Source: a virus
Virus record (IMG/VR): IMGVR_UViG_3300020187_000274
Location: 1 to 20,603 of that record
Direction: 5' to 3' (one strand)
Length of the DNA stretch: 20,603 nucleotides
The notes under the pieces are model-generated. The model did not search any database and had not been told where the DNA came from. It saw only the letters and a program-made list of their open reading frames with translations. Made by a program: the position numbers and the translations under genes. Positions 7,802 to 15,210 of this stretch are shown one piece after another. Position 1 is the stretch's first letter. The number at the start of each line of letters is the position of its first letter.

Positions 7802-9445
7802 ATGAGCTTAAATACTCTATTAGAAAGCGCGAACCCATACCACTCAATGCAGAGTGACGCAGCCAAATTGGCATCAAAATGGGAAAAAACAGGTTTGTTA
7901 GAAGGAATGTCTGGTACTAATAAAACCAACATGGGAATTATTCTTGAAAATCAAGCAAAACAATTAGTAGTAGAAGAATCTAACACCGGTGGTGGTGCAG
8001 GTTCTGGTACTTTTACAGCAGGAACAGGTGCTCAGTGGGCAGGTGTTGCTTTACCATTGGTAAGAAAAGTATTTGGCCAAATCGCAGCGAAAGAATTCAT
8101 TAGCGTTCAACCAATGAACTTACCTTCAGGTCTTGTATTTTATTTAGATTTCCAATATGGAGCTAATAAAACACCATTTGTAAAAGATGCATCTTTATAC
8201 GGAAACGAAGGAACTAATCCTTCTACTGCTCCTTTCGGGAACACTAATTCAGGTGGTCTATATGGTTCAGGAAGATATGGATATTCTATTAATACAACTG
8301 CTTCCGTAGTTGGTATTGGTAATGCTACTACAGGTTCAGCAACTCTAGCTTCAGTTAATTACGATTCAGCATTTTCTGCTTCCGTAGCTGCTGGTACTGT
8401 AGTTACTGCTTCTATATTAGCCTCTACTCTAGATGGTAATTATGATGCAGAAGCAATCAGAAGTTTCTATTTAGTAGGTGCAAATGCTCCTGCTGCAACA
8501 GGACAATACCCACAATTTACTCAGTTTAGTACTGATGGAACAAGAATAGAATTTGTTATTGATGAAGATTCTCTTGATCCGGCAGTAGCAACTGCTGTAT
8601 CTTATTCATTAGCTCCAGTAGACAATGAAAGAGGTGATTTTGAAGATGGAAATAATAGCCTAAACGGTAACAATACTCCAATCGTAATTCCAGAAATCAA
8701 CGTACAGATGCAATCATCTGCTATCGTAGCTAAAACTCGTAAGTTAAAAGCTGTATGGACTCCTGAGTTCGCACAAGATTTAAACGCTTACCACGCATTA
8801 GATGCTGAAGCTGAATTAACTTCTATCTTAAGTGAGTATATTTCATTAGAAATTGACTTAGAGATTTTAGATATGTTAGTTGAATCTGCTGCTGCTGGAA
8901 CAGAAGTATGGTCTGCAGTTAACAACAGATCTATTGTTGATAATGGTACTAATGGTACTGTTTCAGACTTAGGATTTTATAATTCACAAGGACAATGGTT
9001 CCAAACATTAGGAACTAAAATCCAGAAATTATCTAATGTAATTCACCAGAAAACTCTTAGAGGTGGTGCTAACTTTATGGTAATTTCTCCTGCAATTAGT
9101 ACAATCATTGAATCTATTCCTGGATTTGCTGGTGATGCTGATGGAGATGTATCTAAAGCAAGTTATGCATTTGGTGTACAAAAAGTAGGTGCATTTAACG
9201 GAAGATATAAAGTATACAAAAATCCTTATATGACAGATAATCAAATCTTGTTAGGATTTAAAGGTGCTCAATTCCTAGAAACTGGTGCTGTATTTGCTCC
9301 ATATATTCCATTAATCATGACTCCATTAGTATACGATCCAGAAACGTTTACACCACGTAAAGGTTTAATGACTCGTTACGCTAAGAAAATGGTTCGTCCA
9401 GAATTTTATGGTAAAATCCAAGTTAACGGTTTAGATACTATATAA
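7802..9445 (+). CDS. 23: Major capsid protein, T4 gp23-like
   Basis: Forms the hexameric lattice of the head (HK97-type fold). The 547-residue product has the family N-terminus: a propeptide with WEKTGLLEGMSG (27-38) and ILENQAKQLVVEE (47-59). A mature N-terminus probably begins at Ser60, after the Glu-Glu pair, in analogy to gp21 cleavage of T4 gp23 after Glu65. The Gly-rich segment SNTGGGAGSGTFTAGTG (60-76) follows, then LPLVRKVFGQIAAKEFISVQ and MNLPSGLVFYLDFQYG (105-120). Residues about 130-290 form a Ser/Thr/Ala/Gly-rich insertion, positioned like the surface domain of gp23. Conserved core returns with KTRKLKAVWTPEFAQDL (311-327). The gene ends 30 bp before a strong terminator, as expected for the most abundant virion protein. 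Confidence 0.95.
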   Translation: MSLNTLLESANPYHSMQSDAAKLASKWEKTGLLEGMSGTNKTNMGIILENQAKQLVVEESNTGGGAGSGTFTAGTGAQWAGVALPLVRKVFGQIAAKEFISVQPMNLPSGLVFYLDFQYGANKTPFVKDASLYGNEGTNPSTAPFGNTNSGGLYGSGRYGYSINTTASVVGIGNATTGSATLASVNYDSAFSASVAAGTVVTASILASTLDGNYDAEAIRSFYLVGANAPAATGQYPQFTQFSTDGTRIEFVIDEDSLDPAVATAVSYSLAPVDNERGDFEDGNNSLNGNNTPIVIPEINVQMQSSAIVAKTRKLKAVWTPEFAQDLNAYHALDAEAELTSILSEYISLEIDLEILDMLVESAAAGTEVWSAVNNRSIVDNGTNGTVSDLGFYNSQGQWFQTLGTKIQKLSNVIHQKTLRGGANFMVISPAISTIIESIPGFAGDADGDVSKASYAFGVQKVGAFNGRYKVYKNPYMTDNQILLGFKGAQFLETGAVFAPYIPLIMTPLVYDPETFTPRKGLMTRYAKKMVRPEFYGKIQVNGLDTI

Positions 9446-9475
9446 TATATAGAATAACCAAATCTTGATAAAATT

Positions 9476-9504
9476 AACCCGGTCTTTTGACCGGGTTTTT
9501 TTTT
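9476..9504 (+). terminator. Strong intrinsic terminator after major capsid gene
   Basis: AACCCGGTC and GACCGGGTT form a perfect 9-bp stem around a TTTT loop (9485-9488), with a run of nine T from 9496 to 9504. This is a textbook rho-independent terminator on the + strand. Confidence 0.95.
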
Positions 9505-9511
9505 ACTTTTC

Positions 9512-9527
9512 ATATGTATAATAAAAT
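9512..9527 (+). promoter_or_regulatory. Putative phage promoter motif after capsid terminator
   Basis: ATATGTATAATAAAAT, one base different from the consensus, starts seven bases after the terminator T-run. The next gene, phoH, begins 117 nt downstream, so this would give the longest leader in the window. The leader (9528-9644) is AT-rich, with a direct repeat of ACGGTT, and I see no coding sequence in it. Confidence 0.45.
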
Positions 9528-9644
9528 GCGTTATATCCAAACTATATTTATCTCATTATATAGCTATATCCATAATTTACGGTTTTTTAACGTATTTACA
9601 ACGGTTGTATTCACTAATAACCTAACCCTTAATTTCAAGAATTT

Positions 9645-10382
9645 ATGGCAAGTAAACACCATACGGACGATGTATTTCGTTCTAAGAGAGTTCCTAAAAA
9701 CCCAATTAAGTTCAAACTCCAACTTAATGAAGAACAAAAAGCAGCTAAAAAATCTATCCTCGAAAACACTATTACCCTTTTAGGTGGAAGTGCAGGTAGT
9801 GGAAAGACATTATTAGCATGTAATGTTGCACTAGATGGATTATTCAGAAAACAATATGATAAAATAATTATTACTAGACCTACGGTATCTAAAGAAGAAA
9901 TAGGTTTTTTACCTGGTGATTTAAGAGAAAAAATGGATCCCTGGGTTCAACCTATTTACCAAAATTTCTTTGCATTATATGATAAAGTTAAAGTTGAAAA
10001 AATGATTGAAGATGGTAAAATAGAAATTGTACCCGTGTCATTTATGCGAGGTAGAACATTTTTAGATTCTTTAATAATAGTAGATGAAGCACAAAATGTA
10101 ACTCATGAACAAATGGAGATGATTACATCTCGTATTGGTTTAAGAAGTAAAATGGTAGTATGTGGTGATTCCCATCAAACAGATTTAAAGAAAAAATCAG
10201 ATTCAGGTTTTAAATTTCTATATGCTGCTGCTAGAAAAATTAAAAATTTAGAAGCAATTACTTTAACTACTAACCATAGAAATGAAATTGTAGAAGATTT
10301 AATAAACTATTACAATGAAGCCGTAGAAAAAGGAGCAAGTATTACAATTTCTGGTTCATATAATTATAATAATAAAAGCTAA
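9645..10382 (+). CDS. phoH: PhoH-like P-loop ATPase
   Basis: Cytoplasmic ATPase/helicase-like protein of the PhoH family, common in marine phages; its phage role is unknown despite the link of bacterial phoH to phosphate starvation. The 245-residue sequence contains Walker A GGSAGSGKT (47-55), the family segment RPTVSKEEIGFLPGD (78-92), MRGRTFLDSLIIVDEAQN (134-151) with the Walker B acids in VDEAQ, and CGDSHQTDL (173-181), a sensor-like element. The length fits phage PhoH proteins. I chose the ATG at 9645 because the homologous core begins near residue 20 and no upstream in-frame ATG is needed. It is the first gene of a transcription unit bounded by the terminators at 9476 and 11673. A 98-codon frame at 9487 overlaps this gene and is not credible. 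Confidence 0.93.
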   Translation: MASKHHTDDVFRSKRVPKNPIKFKLQLNEEQKAAKKSILENTITLLGGSAGSGKTLLACNVALDGLFRKQYDKIIITRPTVSKEEIGFLPGDLREKMDPWVQPIYQNFFALYDKVKVEKMIEDGKIEIVPVSFMRGRTFLDSLIIVDEAQNVTHEQMEMITSRIGLRSKMVVCGDSHQTDLKKKSDSGFKFLYAAARKIKNLEAITLTTNHRNEIVEDLINYYNEAVEKGASITISGSYNYNNKS

Positions 10383-10386
10383 TATC

Positions 10387-10402
10387 ATATTTATAATAAA
10401 AT
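10387..10402 (+). promoter_or_regulatory. Putative phage promoter motif, exact consensus
   Basis: Exact ATATTTATAATAAAAT, four bases after the phoH stop codon and ending 6 nt before the next ATG. If this is a promoter, the transcript leader would be extremely short. Confidence 0.5.
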
Positions 10403-10408
10403 TACAAA

Positions 10409-10951
10409 ATGGCAAAATGTGTAACTAGTGGATCATTAAAAGTCCTTATACAAGAAAGTATAACCTTACCTAATAAAAATGAGGAGATTTGTATAAACGA
10501 AATCACAATCCCAGGTATTACTCAAACAGTAAGAAGAGTTGATACTATATCTACCAAATTTAGTGGTAGTGGAGTTGAAATCTTAAGATTTGTTGATTCT
10601 GAAGAACAACAAGTAGCAGGTTCATTTGTAAGAGATACAATTAAGTATATGAGATTTACAAATCTATGTTCTTCTAATTTTGTTTCTCTTTACTTAATTC
10701 AGGATAGTCCCGATGCTCAAAATCCAAATACAACTGATTTTGGTTCTGGTGATGATGGTCTATTCAAATTAGACCCGGGTAAGTCAATGGTGTTTTCTAA
10801 TGGTCAATTTGATAGTAATAACTACTATGATTATGTTGTAGAAGGATATGTTGATGAACAATATATTGGTGGTTTTGCTTCATTAACATCAATAAAAGCA
10901 AAAGCAGATACTAAAGATATCCAAATAGAATATTTTATAGCTTCTTCTTAA
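10409..10951 (+). CDS. Hypothetical virion-type protein (180 aa)
   Basis: I do not recognise this protein. It has 180 residues, is acidic and appears mainly beta-structured, with many short hydrophobic strands separated by Gly/Ser/Asn/Asp turns (for example KFSGSGVEILRFVDSEEQQV near residues 50-69, and DFGSGDDGLFKLDPG around 110-124). There is a single pair of Cys in the N-terminal part (residues 4 and 28) and a third Cys near 87. No signal peptide or membrane segment is visible. It sits between phoH and a repeat-containing fibre-like gene, in a structural gene block, and is flanked on both sides by exact copies of the promoter-like motif. A decoration, fibre or neck accessory protein would fit, but no assignment is justified. 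Confidence 0.75.
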   Translation: MAKCVTSGSLKVLIQESITLPNKNEEICINEITIPGITQTVRRVDTISTKFSGSGVEILRFVDSEEQQVAGSFVRDTIKYMRFTNLCSSNFVSLYLIQDSPDAQNPNTTDFGSGDDGLFKLDPGKSMVFSNGQFDSNNYYDYVVEGYVDEQYIGGFASLTSIKAKADTKDIQIEYFIASS

Positions 10952-10966
10952 TATTTATAATAAAAT
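10951..10966 (+). promoter_or_regulatory. Putative phage promoter motif, exact consensus
   Basis: Exact ATATTTATAATAAAAT; its first base is the last base of the upstream stop codon. It ends 15 nt before the ATG at 10982. The spacer is almost pure A/T. Confidence 0.5.
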
Positions 10967-10981
10967 TAAATTAAAATAAAA

Positions 10982-11647
10982 ATGGCATTAACTTATAGAT
11001 CAGTAAAAGGTTCAGCATTAACAATTGACGAACTAGATGATAATTTTAGATACTTTACAGGATCTCATGCAATAACCGCATCTTCAGGTCCCTTTATAAT
11101 TTCAGGTTCAGATGGGGCTAATAACGCACTTGAAGTATTAGGCTCTTCTTTATTCTCCGGGAGTATTATTCCTGCAGAAGTTGAAGCAACTTTAGGTACA
11201 CAAGAAAAACCTTGGAAAGAATTGTTTGTTAGTAATGGGTCTATAGTCTTTGTAAGTGGATCAGGAGTAGGACAAATTACAAGTTCTTTATCACTTGAAG
11301 CTGATGGTTTAATATCAGGTGGGTTCGATGGTAAATTTACAGGTTCTTTTACAGGGTCTGCTGATATAACAGGCTCATTATCTGGTTCTTTTACAGGATC
11401 TGCTGATATAACAGGCTCATTATCTGGTTCTTTTACAGGATCTGCTGATATAACAGGCTCATTATCTGGTTCTTTTACAGGATCTGCTGATATAACAGGC
11501 TCATTATCTGGTTCATTTTCAGGATCAATTGATGGGACAGAATTTTACTTATATAATCTACCAACTTCAGAACCAGCAGAATCTGGGAGGTTATGGTTAA
11601 GTGGTAATGCTACAAGTGGTTCTAAATATTTGGTAGTAAAAAATTAA
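10982..11647 (+). CDS. Fibre-like virion protein with tandem GSFTGSADITGSLS repeats
   Basis: A 221-residue Ser/Gly/Thr-rich protein. It opens with MALTYRSVKGSALTIDELDD, the short N-terminal module seen on many tail-fibre and virion-surface proteins of T4-like marine phages, in which LT-x-x-ELD-x-NF is typical; here this is LTIDELDDNF. The middle has TLGTQEKPWKELFVSNGSI, a pattern also found in phage fibres. Residues about 121-176 are four 14-residue repeats, GSFTGSADITGSLS, followed by a degenerate fifth. Such repeats usually build beta-helical or triple-stranded shafts. The C-terminus (about 185-221) is non-repetitive. A fibre or whisker-like function is likely; the exact location in the virion is unknown. 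It is the last gene before the terminator at 11673. Confidence 0.8.
   Translation: MALTYRSVKGSALTIDELDDNFRYFTGSHAITASSGPFIISGSDGANNALEVLGSSLFSGSIIPAEVEATLGTQEKPWKELFVSNGSIVFVSGSGVGQITSSLSLEADGLISGGFDGKFTGSFTGSADITGSLSGSFTGSADITGSLSGSFTGSADITGSLSGSFTGSADITGSLSGSFSGSIDGTEFYLYNLPTSEPAESGRLWLSGNATSGSKYLVVKN
11342..11509 (+). repeat. Four tandem 42-bp repeats in fibre-like gene
   Basis: Four head-to-tail 42-bp units start at 11342, 11384, 11426 and 11468. Units 2, 3 and 4 are identical, and unit 1 differs by a single base (GGGTCT instead of GGATCT). A diverged partial unit begins at 11510. Each unit encodes 14 residues, so the copy number can change without a frameshift. The identity at synonymous positions indicates recent expansion or homogenisation. 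Confidence 0.97.
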
Positions 11648-11672
11648 ATTAACACTTTACATAAAAAAATTT

Positions 11673-11698
11673 AAGGACTCAATATGAGTCCTTTTTTT
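11673..11698 (+). terminator. Intrinsic terminator after fibre-like gene
   Basis: AAGGACTC and GAGTCCTT form a perfect 8-bp stem around AATAT, ending in a seven-T run (11692-11698). It lies 25 bp after the stop codon. An A-run at 11663-11669 means it could also act weakly on the other strand. Confidence 0.92.
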
Positions 11699-11699
11699 C

Positions 11700-11715
11700 A
11701 TATTTATAACAAAAT
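11700..11715 (+). promoter_or_regulatory. Putative phage promoter motif after terminator
   Basis: ATATTTATAACAAAAT starts one base after the terminator T-run and ends 7 nt before the next ATG. The tight coupling of terminator and motif is the best single piece of evidence that the motif starts transcription. Confidence 0.55.
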
Positions 11716-11722
11716 ATAGATT

Positions 11723-12874
11723 ATGAATATACCTATTTGGGACGGTTCAAGTTCATTCGCACCCGGAGAAACACCTTTTGGTTTTTATGATAATGATGCT
11801 GAATTTAGAAGAGATGCAGATAAAGTAGCTGTTTTCTGTGCAAACAGATTGGGTTATCCTTTAGTAGATATAGAACTTCAATCTGGTTCTTTTTATACTG
11901 CATTTGAAGAAGCGGTAACTATGTATGGAAATGAAATATGGGCCTATATAGTTAGAGATAATTTTTTAGATTTAGAAGGTATTTCAATATTTGAAGAATT
12001 AAATGAAACTATAATAACACCAAGTTTTAAACCTATTATAAAACTAACTCAACAATATGCTGATGAAGCAGGAGTAGGAGGTACAATCCCTTGGTATTCA
12101 GGTTCTTTTGATTTAACTAAAGGCCAACAAAATTACAGTTTTGAAACATTTATGTCAGCTAGTGGGTTTACAGGGTCTGCTTATTCCGAAGGAATAGAAA
12201 TTAAACGTGTATTTTACCAAGAACCAATCCCCGCATCTGATTTATATTTAGATCCATATAATGGTTTTGGTTTTGGAGGTGCAATTGCTGCCGGAATGGT
12301 GGGTGTAGGAGGATTTGGTGGTGATATGGGATTTTTAATGATGCCCCTAAGCTATGATATGCAAGTAATTCAATCAATCGAAATGAACCAACAAGTTAGA
12401 TGGTCAAATTATAGTTTTGAAATACATGCTAATGATCTTAAAGTATTCCCAGTTCCAGAACAAAGTGGAAAAATTTGGTTTCAATATATTTTTGAAAAAG
12501 ATAGAGGAGGGGTAAAATGTGCCACAGATCAAGTTAATAATGTAGGTAATGCTAATTTCCAAAACCCGAAATATAGTTTAATCAATTCTATTGGTAGACA
12601 ATGGATATTTGAAATGACACTAGCTATTGCTAAAGAAATGTTAGGGTATATTAGAGGTAAATATACAAGTATACCAATTCCAAATGCTGAAGTTAATTTA
12701 AATCAAGGAGATTTAATAGCAGCAGCAACAGCCGAAAAAACAGCATTATTAGAAAGATTAAGAGCTTATCTTGATGAAACTTCTAGAAAAGCCCTATTAG
12801 AAAGAAAGGCACAAGAAGCAGAATCTAAAATGGTAGAATTACAACAAGTCCCTTGGACAATTTTTATAGGATAA
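11723..12874 (+). CDS. 13: Probable neck/head-completion protein, T4 gp13-like
   Basis: In T4, gp13 and gp14 close the filled head and form the neck to which the tail attaches. I place this 383-residue protein there mainly from order (it precedes gp14-like and gp15-like genes) and general organisation. The N-terminal helical part contains DADKVAVFCANRLGYP (31-46). A beta segment follows with VRWSNYSFEIHANDLKVFPV (about 225-244). A conserved-looking helical block, RQWIFEMTLAIAKEMLGYIRG, comes next. The C-terminal helix (about 325-370), with LLERLRAYLDETSRKALLER, resembles the end of T4-like neck proteins. Residues 182-207 are an unusual Gly/Met-rich hydrophobic loop (FGFGGAIAAGMVGVGGFGG). It is longer than T4 gp13 (309 residues). 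The next gene starts 3 bp after the stop. Confidence 0.6.
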   Translation: MNIPIWDGSSSFAPGETPFGFYDNDAEFRRDADKVAVFCANRLGYPLVDIELQSGSFYTAFEEAVTMYGNEIWAYIVRDNFLDLEGISIFEELNETIITPSFKPIIKLTQQYADEAGVGGTIPWYSGSFDLTKGQQNYSFETFMSASGFTGSAYSEGIEIKRVFYQEPIPASDLYLDPYNGFGFGGAIAAGMVGVGGFGGDMGFLMMPLSYDMQVIQSIEMNQQVRWSNYSFEIHANDLKVFPVPEQSGKIWFQYIFEKDRGGVKCATDQVNNVGNANFQNPKYSLINSIGRQWIFEMTLAIAKEMLGYIRGKYTSIPIPNAEVNLNQGDLIAAATAEKTALLERLRAYLDETSRKALLERKAQEAESKMVELQQVPWTIFIG

Positions 12875-12877
12875 TAT

Positions 12878-13408
12878 ATGGCAATGTTTACAGGACAGAG
12901 GGATGTTTCTCTGGTAAGAAAATTAAATAGAGAATTGATGGGTAATATTATTACCCAACAATGTGCTTTGTATCAATTTAAATTAGAAGAAACTAAAGTA
13001 AACATATATGGTGAAGCCGCTGGATCTAAATTTTATAACGGTCCTTTTCTATTTAATGTTTTAATTGATAGACAGGATCAGGCATATGCTGAAAATGAGG
13101 AAGGTATTCAGTTTGCCCAACCAATTAATTTTTACTTTTTTAGAGATGACCTTGTTGATGCTGATGTAGTACCTGAAGTTGGTGATATCATTTTATACCA
13201 AGAAAGCTATTATGGTGTACAAAGTACAATAGGTAATCAATATTGGGGAGGAAAAAACCCTGATTATCCTAATAATGATTCAGACGGAAAACTAAACCCA
13301 TTAAACCCAGGTTTAGAAAAATTTGGAAGTGACTTATCCATTTTAGTATCAACATATTATATACCAGCAGATAAAGTAGCGATTTCTCCTTATTTAGAAC
13401 GAATGTAA
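12878..13408 (+). CDS. 14: Probable neck protein, T4 gp14-like
   Basis: A neck component that works with gp13 at the head-tail junction. The 176-residue product has features I associate with gp14: an N-terminal helix, then YQFKLEETKVNIYGEAAGSK (33-52), a segment of aromatic beta strands including INFYFFRDDL, and PEVGDIILYQESYYGVQS (about 104-121), a pattern of Val-Gly-Asp followed by Tyr-Tyr that recurs in this family. T4 gp14 is longer (256 residues). Its stop codon overlaps the next start by one base (TAATG), indicating coupled translation with the gp15-like gene. Assignment rests on remembered family patterns and order. Confidence 0.65.
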   Translation: MAMFTGQRDVSLVRKLNRELMGNIITQQCALYQFKLEETKVNIYGEAAGSKFYNGPFLFNVLIDRQDQAYAENEEGIQFAQPINFYFFRDDLVDADVVPEVGDIILYQESYYGVQSTIGNQYWGGKNPDYPNNDSDGKLNPLNPGLEKFGSDLSILVSTYYIPADKVAISPYLERM

Positions 13409-14331
13409 TGAGCAAAATTAGAAAACCAATACCAAAAACCCAAAGACAATTAAGTGTTGAACAGCAAACTGCTTATGACACTGAAAGAGGTAATCCTAAT
13501 GCTAGAATTAACCCTAATGAATCAGAAACGGGAATAGATTTTAATAGATCTACAAAACTAAGCTTTAAAGAAGATTCTACAAAACCATTTTCAATAGGTA
13601 TACAAGATCTTGATGAAGCAGTATTTTATTATTTTAAAAATGTAATCAAACCCTTTGTATTCCAAAATGGGGAAAGAAGAAATGTTCCCGTAATATATGG
13701 TTCACCTGAAAGGTGGAAATCATTTCAACGTGATGGTTATTACAGAGATAAAAATGGTGCTATAATGTTACCTATTATTGTTTTAAAACGGGATACATTA
13801 ACTAAAGATAGAACAGTGTCTAATAAATTAGATGCTAATGGGGTAAATTTATATGGATCATTCCAAAAAAAGTACAGCCCAGACAATTTTTATAATAATT
13901 TTTCTGTACTAAATAATAAAAAACCTGTAAAAGAACACTATGCAGTAGCTATGCCTGATTTTGTAACATTAGAATATAGTGTTATCGTGCAGTCCTATTA
14001 TATGGAACAATTAAACAAAATTATAGAAGCTTGTGAATATGCCTCAGATGCTTATTGGGGTAATCCAGAAAGATTTAAATTTAGAGCTTTTATTGATTCT
14101 TTTGCAACTGAAACTTCTTTAACCCAAGGTATGGATAGATTAGTAAAAGGAACATTCAAAATCCAATTAAGAGGATATATTATACCTGATACAATCCAAA
14201 AAGAAATGCATTCAATTCAAAAATGGAATTCTAAATCTAAAGTTACAATTAATTTTGAAACTACTAGTAATGCTGACACATTTAAACCCGGAGTTAGAAC
14301 TTTTCCTGGTGGGCAAACTAGAAAAGAATAG
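13408..14331 (+). CDS. 15: Probable tail completion/sheath stabiliser, T4 gp15-like
   Basis: In T4, gp15 caps the tail tube and sheath and connects the tail to the neck. This 307-residue protein has the pattern expected of gp15 in its core: NVPVIYGSPERWKSFQRDG (67-85), a MLPIIVLKRD strand, the segment MPDFVTLEYSVIVQSYYMEQ (about 182-201), and a closing beta region RLVKGTFKIQLRGYIIPD (about 244-261). T4 gp15 shows a similar order: a VPITYASKEHF-like segment, an intervening strand, an ELSIFTRYEDDM-like helix and a final EVNGWMYPP strand. It is longer than T4 gp15 (272 residues), with a basic N-terminal extension of about 50 residues and a polar tail. It is the last morphogenesis gene before the glycosyltransferase cassette, separated by 52 bp. 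Confidence 0.7.
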   Translation: MSKIRKPIPKTQRQLSVEQQTAYDTERGNPNARINPNESETGIDFNRSTKLSFKEDSTKPFSIGIQDLDEAVFYYFKNVIKPFVFQNGERRNVPVIYGSPERWKSFQRDGYYRDKNGAIMLPIIVLKRDTLTKDRTVSNKLDANGVNLYGSFQKKYSPDNFYNNFSVLNNKKPVKEHYAVAMPDFVTLEYSVIVQSYYMEQLNKIIEACEYASDAYWGNPERFKFRAFIDSFATETSLTQGMDRLVKGTFKIQLRGYIIPDTIQKEMHSIQKWNSKSKVTINFETTSNADTFKPGVRTFPGGQTRKE

Positions 14332-14383
14332 TTTGGATTAATTAAATTAGTTACGTACATTATGGTTACAAAAATAACGTTAT

Positions 14384-14815
14384 ATGATATATTGGTTTAC
14401 TGGCCAACCAGCTCATGGTAAAACAACTTTAGCTGATTTACTTCAAGATAAACATCTCCCCAACGCCTATAGAATAGATGGGGATGATATGCGAGAATTA
14501 TTTTCTAATAAGGACTATTCTATTAAAGGTAGAGTTGAAAATGTTGGTACCGCTCAACGTATTGCACATTATTTACACAACCAAGGGAACGATGTTATAG
14601 TTTCTTTAGTATCCCCCTATTTAGATCAAAGAGAAGATTTTAAAACCCTACTAGGTGATAATATTAAAGAAATCTATACTTACACAACAGAACTAAGAGA
14701 ACGTGACCATTTTAAAGCAATAGCGTATATTGGTCCCCAAGAAAATTTTATTAGTATAGATACGACAGATGATACACCTGAAGAATCTTTACAAAAAATC
14801 TTAAATCAAATATGA
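14384..14815 (+). CDS. APS-kinase-like (CysC-like) P-loop kinase
   Basis: A 143-residue P-loop kinase. Walker A is GQPAHGKTT (7-15). The following RIDGDDMRELF (30-40) matches the DGD-N/D-x-R motif that binds the substrate in adenylylsulfate (APS) kinases, and VIVSLVSPYLDQREDF (71-86) matches their I-S-P-x-x-x-x-R segment. ENFISIDTTDDTPEESL (120-136) matches the C-terminal LDT...S-x-E-E region. It is shorter than bacterial CysC (about 200 residues), and I do not see the usual KARAG-type lid motif, so the substrate could be something other than APS. A sugar or other small alcohol is possible. Its TGA stop overlaps the next ATG (ATGA), and it starts a five-gene overlapping cassette. The start at 14384 follows directly on a well-formed P-loop strand, IYWFTG, so no upstream start is needed. 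Confidence 0.8.
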   Translation: MIYWFTGQPAHGKTTLADLLQDKHLPNAYRIDGDDMRELFSNKDYSIKGRVENVGTAQRIAHYLHNQGNDVIVSLVSPYLDQREDFKTLLGDNIKEIYTYTTELRERDHFKAIAYIGPQENFISIDTTDDTPEESLQKILNQI

Positions 14816-15210
14816 AAAAATACTTAGCACAAGCAGCATTCAAATCCTCAGATAGTGAAATAAAGTATTCGATGTATATTGGACGATGGCAACCTTGGCA
14901 CCAAGGGCATCGTTGGTTAATTGATCAACGTTTAGATAACGGAAAAAATGTATTAATCTGTATTAGGGACATTGAACCTGATGAAAAAAACCCATGGACT
15001 TCAAAAGAAGTAGAAGCAAACCTTCAAATCGAATTAAAGGATTTGGTAGAACAGGGTAGAGTAAAAATAATTACTATACCTGATATTGAATCTATAAATA
15101 TAGGTAGAGGTGTAGGATATGATATAATAGAACACGTACCCCCTGAAGAAATAAGAGATGTATCTGCTACTAATATCAGAAAACAAATGAAAAAAGATGG
15201 TAAGCTATAA
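14812..15210 (+). CDS. HxGH nucleotidyltransferase (cytidylyltransferase-like)
   Basis: A 132-residue member of the nucleotidyl/cytidylyltransferase superfamily, which transfers NMP from an NTP to a phosphate-bearing substrate. The hallmark is GRWQPWHQGHRWLID (24-38) with the HxGH signature at His30-Gln-Gly-His33, and the second signature, VSATNIR (117-123), is the S-x-T-x-x-R element that binds the triphosphate. The GR-x-QP-x-H-x-GH form is closest to the NadM/NMNAT-type group. ATP sulfurylase belongs to the same superfamily but is far larger. About 20 residues precede the core; the ATG at 14863 would remove them, but the ATGA overlap with the kinase favours the annotated start. Pairing with a kinase and DUF2061 suggests one pathway; the substrate is unknown. 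Confidence 0.82.
   Translation: MKKYLAQAAFKSSDSEIKYSMYIGRWQPWHQGHRWLIDQRLDNGKNVLICIRDIEPDEKNPWTSKEVEANLQIELKDLVEQGRVKIITIPDIESINIGRGVGYDIIEHVPPEEIRDVSATNIRKQMKKDGKL

Noticed and set aside
9487-9783. 98-codon + strand open frame
   Set aside because: It starts inside the loop of the capsid terminator, overlaps the well-supported phoH gene in another frame, and is rich in Phe, Tyr and Thr without any family pattern.
11342-11509. CRISPR-like array
   Set aside because: The repeats are directly adjacent with no spacers, in frame, and encode a Ser/Gly/Thr repeat in a fibre-like protein.
14362-14421. Small 19-codon frame starting at an ATG upstream of the kinase gene
   Set aside because: It is out of frame with the kinase, overlaps its P-loop region and has no recognisable features.
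14812-15210. ATP sulfurylase
   Set aside because: The HxGH and SATxxR motifs are shared with the superfamily, but the protein is far too small and its GRWQPWHQGH form is closer to NadM/NMNAT-type nucleotidyltransferases.
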